From the NCBI RefSeq assembly GCF_022809125.1, contig NZ_JALGBI010000001.1, positions 2,046,001 through 2,110,000 on the forward strand: a stretch of 64,000 nt of DNA, written 5' to 3'. Position numbers and translations under genes: made by a program. Shown piece after piece: positions 30,638-43,337 of this stretch. This stretch comes from Variovorax terrae (lineage in GTDB: Bacteria; Pseudomonadota; Gammaproteobacteria; Burkholderiales; Burkholderiaceae_C). How positions within the stretch are numbered: position 1 is the first letter of the stretch; each line of letters opens with the position of its first letter. Under the pieces are notes generated by a model that made no database searches, had not been told where the DNA came from, and saw only the letters and a list, made by a program, of their open reading frames with translations.

Positions 30638-31842
30638 GACAGCCGGTCCGCCACGTCGCGCAGCTCCCGGGCCGCGGCGGCGCGTTCGGCCATCGGCAGG
30701 CGATCGAGGTCGATGGTCAGCTGCATGCCCGGCCGCTTGTGCTGGATCACGCGGTGCTGGCGGCCCTGGCCCGCGATCTCGCCTTGCACCCGGAAGACGG
30801 CGATCGGCTCGGCGAAGCCCTTGGCCACCACCGGGGACATGGCCTCGGTGTCGATGGCCTCCTGGACCAGCGCCTGGGTCTCGCCGGAAATCATGATCTG
30901 GCCGGGTTCGGCCGCCTGCTCCAGCCGCGCGGCCAGGTTGACCTCCGGGCCGATGATGGTGTAGTCCATGCGCTGTTCGCTGCCAAAGTTGCCCACGTCG
31001 CAAAACCCCGTGTTGATGCCGATCCGGATCTCGAACGACTTGTTGATGCCGGCCTCGCGCCAGAGCACGCGCAGCTCCGCCATGCGCAGCTGCATGGCCA
31101 GCGCCATGCGCACGCATTGCAGGGCATCCTCCTTCACGCCGAGCGACACGGGGTCGCCGAAGAAGATGACCATGGCATCGCCGATGAACTTGTCGAGCGT
31201 GCCGCCATACTCGGCGGCGATGTTCGACATCTCGGAGAAATAGCTGTTGAGCAGCAGGGTCACGTCCTCCGGCTGCCACTTCGCGGTGGAGGCCGTGAAG
31301 TCCTTGATGTCCGAGAAGAACACCGTCAACCGCTTGCGCTGGGTGCGGATCTCCGCCTGCCGCGAGCCGTCCAGTAGCGACTGGCAGACCTGCGGCGCCA
31401 GGTAGCGCGAGAGCTTCTCGGACAGCGACTGCAGGCGCCGTGCGTTCAGGTTGTGCTCGAGATGGGTCTTGACCCGCGCCAGCAGGATGGGCGGGCTGAT
31501 CGGCTTGGTGATGTAGTCCGTGGCGCCCAGGTCCAGGCCGAACTGTTCTTCGTCGACGCTGGTCAGCGCCGTGAGGAAGATCACCGGGATCGCCGCCGTC
31601 GCGGGGTCCTGCCGCAAGCGGCGCATCACGTCGTAGCCGTCCATGTCGGGCATCATGATGTCCAGCAGGATCAGTTGCGGAGGCGCATCGGACTGCACCA
31701 TCTCCAGCGCCCGGGCCCCCGAAGGCGCCAGCATGACTTCGTAGTGCTCCTCGAGCAGCGCCGTCATCAGGTAGAGGTTGTCTGGCGTGTCATCGACCAC
31801 CAGGATTCGGTGCGGCTGTCCCGCACCCTGCGCATCGTTCAT
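30634..31842 (-). CDS. Receiver-linked class III adenylate/guanylate cyclase
   Basis: A 402-residue protein with an N-terminal receiver domain (D17-D18, phospho-acceptor D61 in LILLDIMMPDMDG) and a C-terminal class III nucleotide cyclase domain (residues ~160-350). The two metal-binding aspartates are in FFSDIKDFTAST and FIGDAMVIFFG, the lysine before FIGD is the usual adenine-recognition position, and VNLAARLE holds the Asn/Arg pair that contacts the transition state. This favours cyclic AMP as product, but guanylate cyclase is not excluded. The ATG at 31842 is used; a GTG at 31860 is possible. It is the first gene of a two-gene unit with the hybrid kinase, whose HPt or receiver may control cyclase activity. 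Confidence 0.92.
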
Positions 31843-32117
31843 ACGCGGCGGATTCTGCACTCAACCCAGCCTCCATGGCAAGGCCGAACGGCCCCGCTCC
31901 GGCGCACCGTGCCCAGGCCGCGGCCGGCTCGAACACGCGCCGCATTGGCAAAGTCCTCGGCCTTGCGCTGCAAAACGGCTATCCTCCCGCCTTGTAACAA
32001 ACGATTCACCGGCCTCCCGCCGGGCCGCGAGAGGCGCTGACGCCGGACCCGTTCGGGCCGATGCGGGGCGCCTGTGTCATCAGGGTGGCATCTGCAGTCC
32101 CGAGTATCCTCAAGCCC

Positions 32118-33782
32118 ATGTACGCGCAATTCTTTGGTCTGAAGCAGGACCCTTTCTCGATTGCCCCCGACCCGCACTACCTGTTCATGAGCGAACGGCA
32201 CCGCGAGGCGCTGGCGCACCTGCTGTACGGGCTGGGCGGTGGCGGCGGCTTCGTGCTGCTCAGCGGCGAGATCGGCACCGGCAAGACCACCGTGTGCCGC
32301 TGCTTCCTGGAGCAGATTCCGGCCAACTGCAACGTGGCCTACATCTTCAACCCCAAGCTCACCGCGGGCGAACTGCTGCAGTCGGTGTGCGATGAATTCC
32401 GCATCCCGGTGCAGCACGCGGGCCCGGGCGCGCCCACGGCCAAGGACTTCACCGATCCGCTGAACGCCTTCCTGCTGCGCACCCATGCCGCCGGCCAGAA
32501 CAACGTGCTCATCATCGACGAGGCGCAGAACCTCAGCGCCGACGTGCTGGAGCAGCTGCGCCTGCTCACCAACCTCGAAACCAACGAGCGCAAGCTGCTG
32601 CAGATCATCCTGATCGGCCAGCCCGAGCTGCGCAAGATGCTGGCCCGCCCCGAGCTGGAGCAGCTCGCGCAGCGCGTGATCGCGCGCTTTCACCTCGACG
32701 CGCTCACCGAGGCCGAAACCGCGCAGTACATCCGCCACCGCCTGGCCGTGGCCGGCCTGAGCGGCGCCCTGCCGTTCGACCGCAAGGCGCTGCAGCGCAT
32801 CCACCAGCTCTCGCGCGGCGTGCCGCGCCGCATCAACCTGCTGTGCGGCCGCGCCCTGCTGGGCGCCTATGCCAACGGCCAGGCCACGGTGGACCGCCGC
32901 GTGGTGGACAAGGCCGCTGCCGAAGTCTTCGACCCCGCCGAAACGGCCGCGCCGGCGCGCGGCCGCGCCGCGGCCTGGGGGCTGGGCCTCATCAGCGGCG
33001 CGGCCCTGTTCGGCGCGGGCCTGCTGGCCTTCAACAGCAGCCTGTTCCAGCCCGCCACCGCCGTCGCCACGGCGAGCCCGGCGCGAGCGGCTGCGCCTGC
33101 GGCGAAGGCCTCGGCCGCCGCAACGCCTGCCTCCAGCCCCGCAGCAGCGGCGGCAACCCCGGCAGCCTCGGCGGCCGCTGGCCCGGCCTTCCTGGTGCGC
33201 GACGAGAGCGAGGCCTGGCGCGCGCTCGCTGCCTCCTGGCCCCTGGCGCTCGGCGAGGGCGATCCCTGCCAGGCCGCCCAGCGCCAGCAGGTGCAGTGCT
33301 TCCGGAGCAGCCGCACCAGCCTGGCCCTGATCCGCCAACTGGGCCGCCCCGGCCTGCTCACCGTGTACGACGAGAGCCGCCAGCCCGGCTACGCCCTGCT
33401 CACCGGGCTGACCGAGCAGGACGCCACGCTAGTGCTCGGCGGCGCCGCGCAGACCGTGCCGCTCACGGCCCTGGCCGAGATATGGCGCGGCGACTACGCC
33501 ACCTTCTGGCGCTCGCCCCCGGGCTACTCCGGCAAGACCGCCGACAGCCCCAGCGGCCCGGTGGCGCAATGGCTGGCCGCCCAGTTGGCTGCGCAACAGC
33601 CGGCCCGCACGCCGGCAGCCCGGGAAACGCCGCTGCGCGCTCGGGTCTATGCCTTCCAGCTGGCCCAGGGGCTGGTGCCCGACGGCCGCGCAGGCCCGAT
33701 CACCTTCATGCAGCTCAACCGCGCCGCGGGCGTGGAAGAGCCGCGCCTGCAGACCGGCAACCCCTCCACGAATCGACCTTGA
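32118..33782 (+). CDS. ExeA/GspA-like AAA ATPase with peptidoglycan-binding domain
   Basis: A 554-residue ATPase. The N-terminal AAA domain starts MYAQFFGLKQDPFSIAPDP; the Walker A is G50-EIGTGKTT-58 and the Walker B is NVLIIDEAQNLS near residue 135. One membrane helix (AAAWGLGLISGAALFGAGLLAF, near residue 290) is followed by an Ala-rich linker, and the C-terminal region resembles a peptidoglycan-binding fold (VYAFQLAQGLVPDGRAGPITFMQLNRA). ExeA/GspA with GspB helps the type II secretin cross the cell wall. The partner gene follows 13 bp downstream. The secretin and other type II genes are not in the window. Bases 31843-32117 show no other gene. Confidence 0.92.
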   Translation: MYAQFFGLKQDPFSIAPDPHYLFMSERHREALAHLLYGLGGGGGFVLLSGEIGTGKTTVCRCFLEQIPANCNVAYIFNPKLTAGELLQSVCDEFRIPVQHAGPGAPTAKDFTDPLNAFLLRTHAAGQNNVLIIDEAQNLSADVLEQLRLLTNLETNERKLLQIILIGQPELRKMLARPELEQLAQRVIARFHLDALTEAETAQYIRHRLAVAGLSGALPFDRKALQRIHQLSRGVPRRINLLCGRALLGAYANGQATVDRRVVDKAAAEVFDPAETAAPARGRAAAWGLGLISGAALFGAGLLAFNSSLFQPATAVATASPARAAAPAAKASAAATPASSPAAAAATPAASAAAGPAFLVRDESEAWRALAASWPLALGEGDPCQAAQRQQVQCFRSSRTSLALIRQLGRPGLLTVYDESRQPGYALLTGLTEQDATLVLGGAAQTVPLTALAEIWRGDYATFWRSPPGYSGKTADSPSGPVAQWLAAQLAAQQPARTPAARETPLRARVYAFQLAQGLVPDGRAGPITFMQLNRAAGVEEPRLQTGNPSTNRP

Positions 33783-33795
33783 GAGAACAGCAGGC

Positions 33796-34518
33796 ATGTC
33801 CTACATCCTCGATGCACTGAAGCGAGCCGACGCCGAACGCGAGCGCGGCACGGTGCCCGGCCTGCACGCGCAGCCCGCCGCGCTGCCGGCCCATGACCCG
33901 GCGCAAGGCAGGCGCCAGCCCCTGCTGTGGGTCGGCCTGGCCGTAGCGCTGCTGATGCTGGGCCTGCTGGCCTGGCGCCTCGTCCTGGCCCCTGCGCCCA
34001 CGCCCTCACCCGCCGCCCCCACTGCTCCCCGCGTGGCCGCCGCGCCGGCTGCACCGCTCCAGATTCCTGCGGCGCCGCGGCCGGCCCCCGCACCGATGCC
34101 CGAGCCTGTCGTGGCGGCGCCGGCCGCCCCAACCCCTTCCCCCAACGCCGTGCCTGCCCCGGCGCCGGCGGTTCCCGCCGTGGCGTCCCCCTCGGCCAAG
34201 CCAGCGGCCTCCCCCGCACCCGCCAGGGAGCCGGCCCAGGCCGCGGACACAGCCGCCGCCAAGGCCAAGCCCGCCGCGGCCCCGGCCCCCCGCATCTATG
34301 CGCCCGACGAACTGCCGCCCGACATCCGGGGCCAGTTGCCCGCCCTCGCCATCAGCGGCTCGGTGTATTCGGAGAACCCGCAAAGCCGCATGCTCATCAT
34401 CAACGGGCAGGTGCTGCATGAGGGAGAGCGGCCTGCGGCCGACCTGGTGCTGGAGCAGATCGGGCCCAAAGCCGCCGTGCTGAGCTTTCGCGGCTACCGC
34501 TACTCGCTGGGGTATTAG
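33796..34518 (+). CDS. GspB-like general secretion pathway protein
   Basis: A 240-residue bitopic inner-membrane protein. It starts with the conserved MSYILDALKRADAERERG, has one membrane helix (LLWVGLAVALLMLGLLAWRL, residues ~38-58), a ~95-residue Ala/Pro-rich periplasmic linker, and a C-terminal GspB domain (LPALAISGSVYSENPQSRML, then ADLVLEQIGPKAAVLSFRGY). It is encoded directly after the ExeA-like ATPase and probably forms the GspAB/ExeAB complex that assembles the type II secretin. The repeated Ala/Pro codons make the linker extremely GC-rich. Confidence 0.9.
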   Translation: MSYILDALKRADAERERGTVPGLHAQPAALPAHDPAQGRRQPLLWVGLAVALLMLGLLAWRLVLAPAPTPSPAAPTAPRVAAAPAAPLQIPAAPRPAPAPMPEPVVAAPAAPTPSPNAVPAPAPAVPAVASPSAKPAASPAPAREPAQAADTAAAKAKPAAAPAPRIYAPDELPPDIRGQLPALAISGSVYSENPQSRMLIINGQVLHEGERPAADLVLEQIGPKAAVLSFRGYRYSLGY

Positions 34519-34556
34519 AGGCTAGAGGCGCGAACCCGGCCGGCGGCCCTTCCCAG

Positions 34557-35021
34557 TCAGGGCGCCGGTACCGCCGGCGGTTGCGCCAGCCCGCGCAGGC
34601 AGTGCAGCTGCCAGGTGAACTCTTCCGCGAAGGCCTCGGGATCGCGCACCGCGTAGCCGCCGTAGGCGTAGACGCTGGCATAGGCCGCGTAGCTGGCCGC
34701 CTCCAGCGCCCGGCCCGCAAGCGCCTGCGCAACGGCATGGGTGGCCGAGACCGCCGCGTGCGCCGCGCCGTCCAGCGAGCGCGAGCCCGGGTGGCTGCGC
34801 GCCACCTCGGCCACGCGCCGCGCGGCCTCCTCCAGCGCGGGCCGCGCCAGCCGCCCATCCACGAAGGCACGCAGCGCCGCCACGCCGGCCACGGCTTCGG
34901 GCGCTTCCAGCAGGTGCTGCACGCGCTCGGCGCAAGCCAGTCCGAAGGCCAGGCGCAAGGGTTCCTGGTCGGCTGCGTCCAGGCCAAGCGCCACGGCCAG
35001 GCGGCTGAGTTCGGGGTTCAT
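34557..35021 (-). CDS. Hypothetical helical protein (possibly Imm5-like)
   Basis: A 154-residue Ala-rich, helical, soluble protein that I cannot firmly assign. The run DGAAHAAVSATHAVAQALAG and ALEAASYAAYASVYAYGGYA recall the Ala/His-rich repeats of putative immunity proteins of the Imm5 type. The end (FAEEFTWQLHCLRGLAQP) is more ordered. No toxin gene is adjacent, so an immunity role is not supported by context. It is divergent from imuA, with the LexA box about 150 bp from its start codon, and converges on the GspB-like gene. Confidence 0.7.
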   Translation of the reverse strand: MNPELSRLAVALGLDAADQEPLRLAFGLACAERVQHLLEAPEAVAGVAALRAFVDGRLARPALEEAARRVAEVARSHPGSRSLDGAAHAAVSATHAVAQALAGRALEAASYAAYASVYAYGGYAVRDPEAFAEEFTWQLHCLRGLAQPPAVPAP

Positions 35022-35171
35022 GGCATCGGCCTTTCCATCCGGGACGGGCACGGGTTGCGCCCAACCCCGATGGTAGGCCGCTTCCGCCGGGCTCAGGCGG
35101 GTTGCGCGGTGAAGGCCTTGGACAGTAAAAGCGCCACCACCGCCATGGGCATTCCTGCGTCCACCCAAATA

Positions 35172-35187
35172 CTGTATAAACAAACAG
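35172..35187. promoter_or_regulatory. LexA (SOS) box of imuA-imuB-dnaE2
   Basis: CTGT-ATAAACAA-ACAG fits the proteobacterial LexA consensus CTGT-N8-ACAG exactly in its defined bases. It lies 26 bp upstream of the imuA start codon, the expected place for an SOS operator. Its spacer is AT-rich, as in strong sites. Confidence 0.85.
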
Positions 35188-35213
35188 TCTTTCAAATCTT
35201 CCCAACGCCACCC

Positions 35214-35972
35214 ATGCCCGCCGCCTCCGCCCCACGCCACGTGGCCGCCCTCCCGGGCGGCCTGTCGGCCCATGTCTGGCGGGGCGAGGCGCTGGCGCGG
35301 GCGGGCGATGCCTGCGTGCCCACCGGGCACGAGGCGCTGGACCGGCAGTTGCCCGGCGGCGGCTGGCCGCTCGATGGCATGGTCGAGCTGCTGCAGGAAC
35401 AGGCCGGGGCCCATGCCTGGCGGCTGCTGTCGCCCGGCTTGAGCCAGGCCCTGGCCAGCCAGGCCGGGCCGCTGGTGCTGGTGGGCGCGCCTCACGACCC
35501 GTTCGGCCCCAGCCTGCACGCCCAGGGGCTGCCCGGCGAACGGCTGCTGTGCGTGCGCACCGACAGGCCCGCGGCACGCCTGTGGGCCGCCGAGCAGGCG
35601 CTGCGCTGCGCCGAGGTGGCGGCGGTGCTGGCCTGGCTGCCGCAGGCCCGCAGCAGCGAATTGCGCCGCCTGCAGCTGGCGGCGCAGCAGCACCGACGGC
35701 TGCTGTTCGTGTTCCGCACGCCCGCCGCCTGCCAGGAATCGTCGCCCGCGCGCCTGCGCCTGCTGCTCGACGGCGCCGAGGCGCTGCACGTGCATATCCT
35801 CAAGCGGCGCGGGCCGCCGCTGGAGACGCCGGTGGTGCTGCCGGCCGGCCCCGAACGCTTGGCAGCCCTGCTGGCCGCGCGCAGGAGCCGCAGCCCTGCG
35901 CCGCCGCCCGCCCACATCACCCCCTTGAACCGGAGGCCCCATGCCCTGGATCGCGCTGCAGCCCTCGCATGA
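35214..35972 (+). CDS. imuA: SOS mutagenesis protein ImuA
   Basis: A 252-residue RecA-like accessory protein of the ImuA-ImuB-DnaE2 translesion mutasome. It begins VWRGEALARAGDACVPTGHEALDRQLPGGGWPLDGMVELL, the family signature, and then follows the RecA fold without a proper Walker A; ELRRLQLAAQQHRRLLFVFR is another conserved block. ImuA proteins help recruit the mutasome and lack the full RecA ATPase. A LexA box stands 26 bp upstream. The 3' end overlaps imuB by 32 bp, so the genes are translationally coupled. Confidence 0.92.
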   Translation: MPAASAPRHVAALPGGLSAHVWRGEALARAGDACVPTGHEALDRQLPGGGWPLDGMVELLQEQAGAHAWRLLSPGLSQALASQAGPLVLVGAPHDPFGPSLHAQGLPGERLLCVRTDRPAARLWAAEQALRCAEVAAVLAWLPQARSSELRRLQLAAQQHRRLLFVFRTPAACQESSPARLRLLLDGAEALHVHILKRRGPPLETPVVLPAGPERLAALLAARRSRSPAPPPAHITPLNRRPHALDRAAALA

Positions 35973-37291
35973 GGACGAGCGCGCCGCCTGGGGCTGGCGC
36001 GCGCTGCAGTTCACGCCGCGCGTGGCGCAGGTGGACGAAGCCCTGCTGCTCGACATCTCGGGCAGCGAGCGGCTGTTCGGCGGCCAGCAACGCCTGCTGC
36101 GCCGGTTTTTGCAGTCAAATCTGCCCGATGTCCGCGCCACCTGGTCACAGGGCGCTACATCTTTGATAGCACTGGCCTTGCTGCGCCTGAAGCGCCGGCA
36201 GGAGCCCGCGCCGCCAGCACTGCCCGCCGCCCTGCCGCTGGACACGCTGAGCGCCGCGCGCGAGCACCTGGACACGCTGGCGCGCACCGGCTGCCGCACC
36301 TGGGGCGAGCTGCGCGCGCTGCCGCGCGGCGGCGTGGCGCGGCGCTTCGGCGCGGCCCTGCTCGACGCGCTGGACGCGGCCTGGGGCGAGCGGCCCGAGC
36401 GCTACCCCTGGCTCACCCTGCCCGAGGTGTTCGACCTGAAGCTGGAGCTGCCGGCCCTGGCCACCAGCACGCCTGAGCTGCTGTGGGCCGCCCAGCGCCT
36501 GCTGGCGCAGCTGCAGGCGTGGCTGCGCGCGCGCCAGCGCGGCGTGCTGGCGCTGGAACTCGAATGGACGCTCGACCTGCGCCGCCTGAACGGCCAGCCC
36601 CTGCCGCCGCACGAGCAACTGCTGGTGCGCACCACCCAGCCGGCGCAGGACATGGCCCACCTGCGCCGCCTGCTGGGCGAGCACCTGGCCCGCGCCCGCC
36701 TCTCGGCCCCGGCCAGCCACCTGCGCCTGCGCTCGCTGGAGACCGCGCCCTGGGCCGGCGCCAGCCACGGCTTCCTGCCCGAAGACAACGCCCCGGGCGA
36801 CAAGCTGCACCAGCTCGTCGAGCGCCTGAGCGCACGGCTGGGCGCCCACAGCGTGGTGGTGCCCCAGGCCCGGGCCGACCACCGGCCCGAGCGCATGCAG
36901 CAGTGGCGGCCGGCGCAGGAGATGCTGCCCCGCGTGGCCGTGCCGGACGCGGTGCAGGGCCTGGCGCCCGCTGCCCGCCCGCCGCCGCGCCGCCCGGCCG
37001 GGCCGCCCCCGCCGGGCGCGGCCGATGCCCTGTACCCCGCCTGGCTGCTGCCCGAGCCGCTGCCGCTGGAGGTGCACCAGGACCGCCCTCACCACGGCGG
37101 TGCCCCGCTGCGCCGGCTGACGCGGCTGTACCGCGTGGAAACCGGCTGGTGGGAGGCCGGCCGCGCGGCGCGGCGCGACTACTTCATCGCGCGCAGCGAC
37201 ACGGCGGGCCTGGTCTGGATCTACCGCGAGCACGCGCCGCCCGGGGGGCTGGAGCGGGCGGCCTCGTTCCGCTGGTACCTGCAAGGCCTGT

Positions 37292-37299
<8 letters not shown>
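35941..37299 (+). CDS. imuB: Y-family polymerase-like protein ImuB
   Basis: A 452-residue ImuB protein, an inactive Y-family polymerase relative that links DnaE2 to the sliding clamp. It has LLLDISGSERLFGG near residue 40, the helix-hairpin-helix region ARTGCRTWGELRALPRGGVARRFG, and the little-finger-like part with LRLRSLETAP. The catalytic acidic residues of active Y-family enzymes are not seen, as usual for ImuB. The N-terminus is short compared with many ImuB proteins. Residues ~56-77 (FLQSNLPDVRATWSQGATSLIA) are coded by a sequence matching the dispersed repeat. It overlaps imuA by 32 bp and dnaE2 by 8 bp. Confidence 0.9.
36106..36171 (+). repeat. Dispersed palindromic repeat, copy 4, inside imuB
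   Basis: The stretch has TTTTTGCAGTCAAAT, then CCCGATGTCCGCG, then GGTCA and GCTA-CATCTTTG-ATAGC, in the same order and spacing as copies 3, 6 and 7. It is read in frame as imuB residues ~56-77. Confidence 0.65.
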
Positions 37300-40684
<3,385 letters not shown>

Positions 40685-40706
40685 GTGCCCCAGCCAAGGA
40701 GCCGCC

Positions 40707-41258
40707 ATGCCCCCGCCCTACCCGCCCGCGCTGCGCATCCTGATCTGCCTCAAGCCCGACCCCGGCGTGCAGGCCGCGATCGACCGCTTCCGCGTGGACA
40801 CCGGCTGGCCGAGCTGGCGCCGCTGGACCACCGCGCCCCGCCTGCATCTCACGCTGCAATGCTGGGACGGCTTTCCCGGCAGCGAGGTGGAGCCGCTGCG
40901 CGCCGCCCTGCGCGGCGTCCCCATGGCGCCGCTCGACCTCGTGCTGGACAAGCCGCAGCTCTGGCATCGCCAGACCGCGGTGCTGCTCGCGCGGCCGAAC
41001 GCCGGGCTGCAGGCGCTGCACGAGCGCATGCGCGCCGCTCTGGGCCAGGCCGGCCTTCTCATGGCGCCGCATCTGCAGCCCCACGTCACGCTGTCCTACC
41101 GCGCCCCCGAGCCGCCGCCGGCCGATGCCGGCCCCGGCATCCCCTGGTGCGCCCGCGAGTTCCTGCTGATCTGGTCGCAGCTGCCGCCCGCCTACCCGCG
41201 CGCGCACCACGAGGTGCTGCAGCGCTACGGCGCGGCCGAAGCGAGCCCGGCGGCGTGA
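40707..41258 (+). CDS. 2'-5' RNA ligase-family protein (2H phosphoesterase)
   Basis: A 183-residue 2H phosphoesterase of the LigT/ThpR family. The two HxTx motifs are HLTL (PRLHLTLQCWDGF) and HVTL (LQPHVTLSYR), which together form the cyclic phosphodiesterase site. Enzymes of this kind open 2',3'-cyclic phosphates on RNA; ligase activity is seen in vitro. It starts 22 bp after dnaE2 on the same strand, and read-through from the SOS unit is possible. Between this gene and the convergent EVE gene lies repeat copy 6. Confidence 0.88.
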   Translation: MPPPYPPALRILICLKPDPGVQAAIDRFRVDTGWPSWRRWTTAPRLHLTLQCWDGFPGSEVEPLRAALRGVPMAPLDLVLDKPQLWHRQTAVLLARPNAGLQALHERMRAALGQAGLLMAPHLQPHVTLSYRAPEPPPADAGPGIPWCAREFLLIWSQLPPAYPRAHHEVLQRYGAAEASPAA

Positions 41259-41270
41259 TTGGGCAGGAAT

Positions 41271-41336
41271 TCAAAGAAGAATCGCCCCGATGTCCGCGTC
41301 CCGCTGTCATTGGCAGCTATCGAATTCATAGCAAAC
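41271..41336 (+). repeat. Dispersed palindromic repeat, copy 6
   Basis: TTCAAAGAAGAAT, CCCCGATGTCCGCGTC, TGTCATTGG, then the palindrome AGCTAT-CGAATTC-ATAGC and AAACC. It lies between two convergent genes and may act as a two-way hairpin. Confidence 0.8.
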
Positions 41337-41358
41337 CGATTCGCCCGGCGTCAGCCCT

Positions 41359-41835
<477 letters not shown>

Positions 41836-41948
41836 GGCGGGGCGAGGGGTGGTCGTGAACGAATGAACCCAGCAGGGACGGGACAATGGGCCGGACTATA
41901 GCCCCACCCGGGCGCCCCTCCAAGTTGAGCGGCCCTGATCGGCCAGGC

Positions 41949-42311
41949 TCACTGAACGCGGTCGCCGTATCGGATGGCGGTGAGAGCGCTGGATTCAAAC
42001 CTCAGCGTTGTCATGAACTGGCCCGTTCCCGGGTTGTAGGTCCATTCATCGACCGATTCGCAGGCCGTGTTGACGACGATCGTGGGGCCACTTGACGACG
42101 GCGATGACGAAGGCGTGAAGGTTTGAGGATCCGTTTTTTTGCAGAACGAATCCTTGAAAACCGGCTCGCCGCATTTGGACAGGGCTGCCGCCTTGGAATC
42201 CCCCAGCTTGATCAGATCGTTCTTGCAGCGAAAGGAACGGGTGTCGGCAATGGCCACGGAGGAGGCCGCGCAGGCCACGACGACGATGAAGCGGGACATG
42301 GAGGAACGCAT
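41949..42311 (-). CDS. Secreted DUF2845-like protein
   Basis: A 120-residue exported protein. A signal peptide (MSRFIVVVACAASSVAIADT) is followed by RCKNDLIKLGDSKAAALSKCGEP, the DUF2845 signature, and WTYNPGTGQFMTTLRFESSALTAI. Four cysteines may form disulfide bonds. The function is unknown. AAGG stands before the ATG at 42311; an internal Met four codons later could also start. Base composition is lower in GC than the flanking core genes. Confidence 0.82.
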   Translation of the reverse strand: MRSSMSRFIVVVACAASSVAIADTRSFRCKNDLIKLGDSKAAALSKCGEPVFKDSFCKKTDPQTFTPSSSPSSSGPTIVVNTACESVDEWTYNPGTGQFMTTLRFESSALTAIRYGDRVQ

Positions 42312-42414
42312 GATGGTGAACCTTCAACGGATGTGCTGGTTCTGCAGAGAATAAACCCACCAAGGGGCGATCGCCCAGGGCGGCGCCGATGGCCACGCCC
42401 TGCCCTTCGCCGCC

Positions 42415-42924
42415 TCACCCCTTGGCGTTGAACGCCTCGTGGTAGCTCACGCGGCCCGCCGCCACGTGCGGCCCAAAGGCCAGCACCTGGAAATACTCGG
42501 GCGGAACGCCCTCCAGCACGCAGTCGGGCCGGTGTTTGAACCCGAAGCGGCCGTAATAGCCCGGCTCCCCCAGCACCACGCACCCGGCAACGCCCAAAGC
42601 ACGCAGCGCTGCGAGTCCCTCATGGATGAGCGCCCGGCCGATGCCCTGGTGCTGATGTTCGGGGAGAACCGACACCGGCCCCAGGCCATACCAGTCCGGC
42701 GAGCCATCGGAAATCTGCACGGGCGAAAACGCCGCGTGCCCCACCACCTGGCCGCCCTTCTCCGCCACCAGAGAGACAGAAAGCGCCCCAGCGCGGCGCA
42801 GAGCCAGCACGATGAAGTGCTCCGTCTGGCTGCTGTGAGGCGCGGATTGGAACGCCAGCTCGGTCACGCGGGTGATGGCCTCGGTATCCGCAGGCTGCTC
42901 GGAGCGAATGCTTGTCTTATTCAA
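42415..42924 (-). CDS. GNAT-family N-acetyltransferase
   Basis: A 169-residue GNAT acetyltransferase. The acetyl-CoA motif A is LGPVSVLPEHQHQGIGRALI (Q-x-x-G-x-G/A type), followed by GVAGCVVLGEPGYYGRFGFKH, which resembles the YhbS subgroup. The substrate is unknown. No ATG is suitably placed at the N-terminus; a TTG at 42924 with AGGAG nine bases upstream is the likely start. Confidence 0.85.
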   Translation of the reverse strand: MNKTSIRSEQPADTEAITRVTELAFQSAPHSSQTEHFIVLALRRAGALSVSLVAEKGGQVVGHAAFSPVQISDGSPDWYGLGPVSVLPEHQHQGIGRALIHEGLAALRALGVAGCVVLGEPGYYGRFGFKHRPDCVLEGVPPEYFQVLAFGPHVAAGRVSYHEAFNAKG

Positions 42925-42968
42925 ACTGCGGCTCTCCTGCTGTTCGATACAACAACCAGTTGGAACAA

Positions 42969-43073
42969 TAGCGGTAGCAGCCGTGCAACTGCACGCACTC
43001 GTTCATCACACCTTGCATTGCAAATCTGAGCAGCCGTATTTGATCATGCTCGCAGTCGCGATGTCGAGGTTCT
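42969..43073 (-). pseudogene. Fragment of an acyl-CoA dehydrogenase gene
   Basis: About 105 bp resemble the acyl-CoA dehydrogenase gene at 56406-57566 (the piece around 56528-56633, roughly four of five bases identical), including a near-identical stretch coding for MNECVQLHG (MDECVQLHG in the intact gene). One base is inserted relative to the intact gene, so the reading frame is broken. It is a gene relic left by recombination or deletion. The rest of the 413-bp gap (42925-43337) shows no gene that I can support. Confidence 0.7.
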
Positions 43074-43337
43074 CTACCTCTGACTAACCTGCGCCCTTCC
43101 AGCCGTCCCAGCGTCAGCAGGCGACGCCGTCCGTCCGCTGGACTCGCTCGTCTCAGGTCTCCGCATGGTGCCGCAGCCGCCATGCCGAGGAACGCCTTCA
43201 TTCACCCTCTTCGCTGACAGTCCGGCATGACGCCAAGCCCGTTTGCCCAAAAAACCTTCTGTTACGCTTGGAATGCCGGTGGCGCGGAGGGCGTTCACCG
43301 GCGATTTTCTATGTCAATCCGACCCACAGGAACAACC

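Noticed and set aside
32118..34518. A complete type II secretion cluster
   Set aside because: Only the ExeA/GspA- and GspB-like genes are present; no secretin, pseudopilin or GspE/F genes lie in the window.
34557..35021. Toxin-immunity system
   Set aside because: The Imm5-like resemblance is weak and no toxin gene is adjacent.
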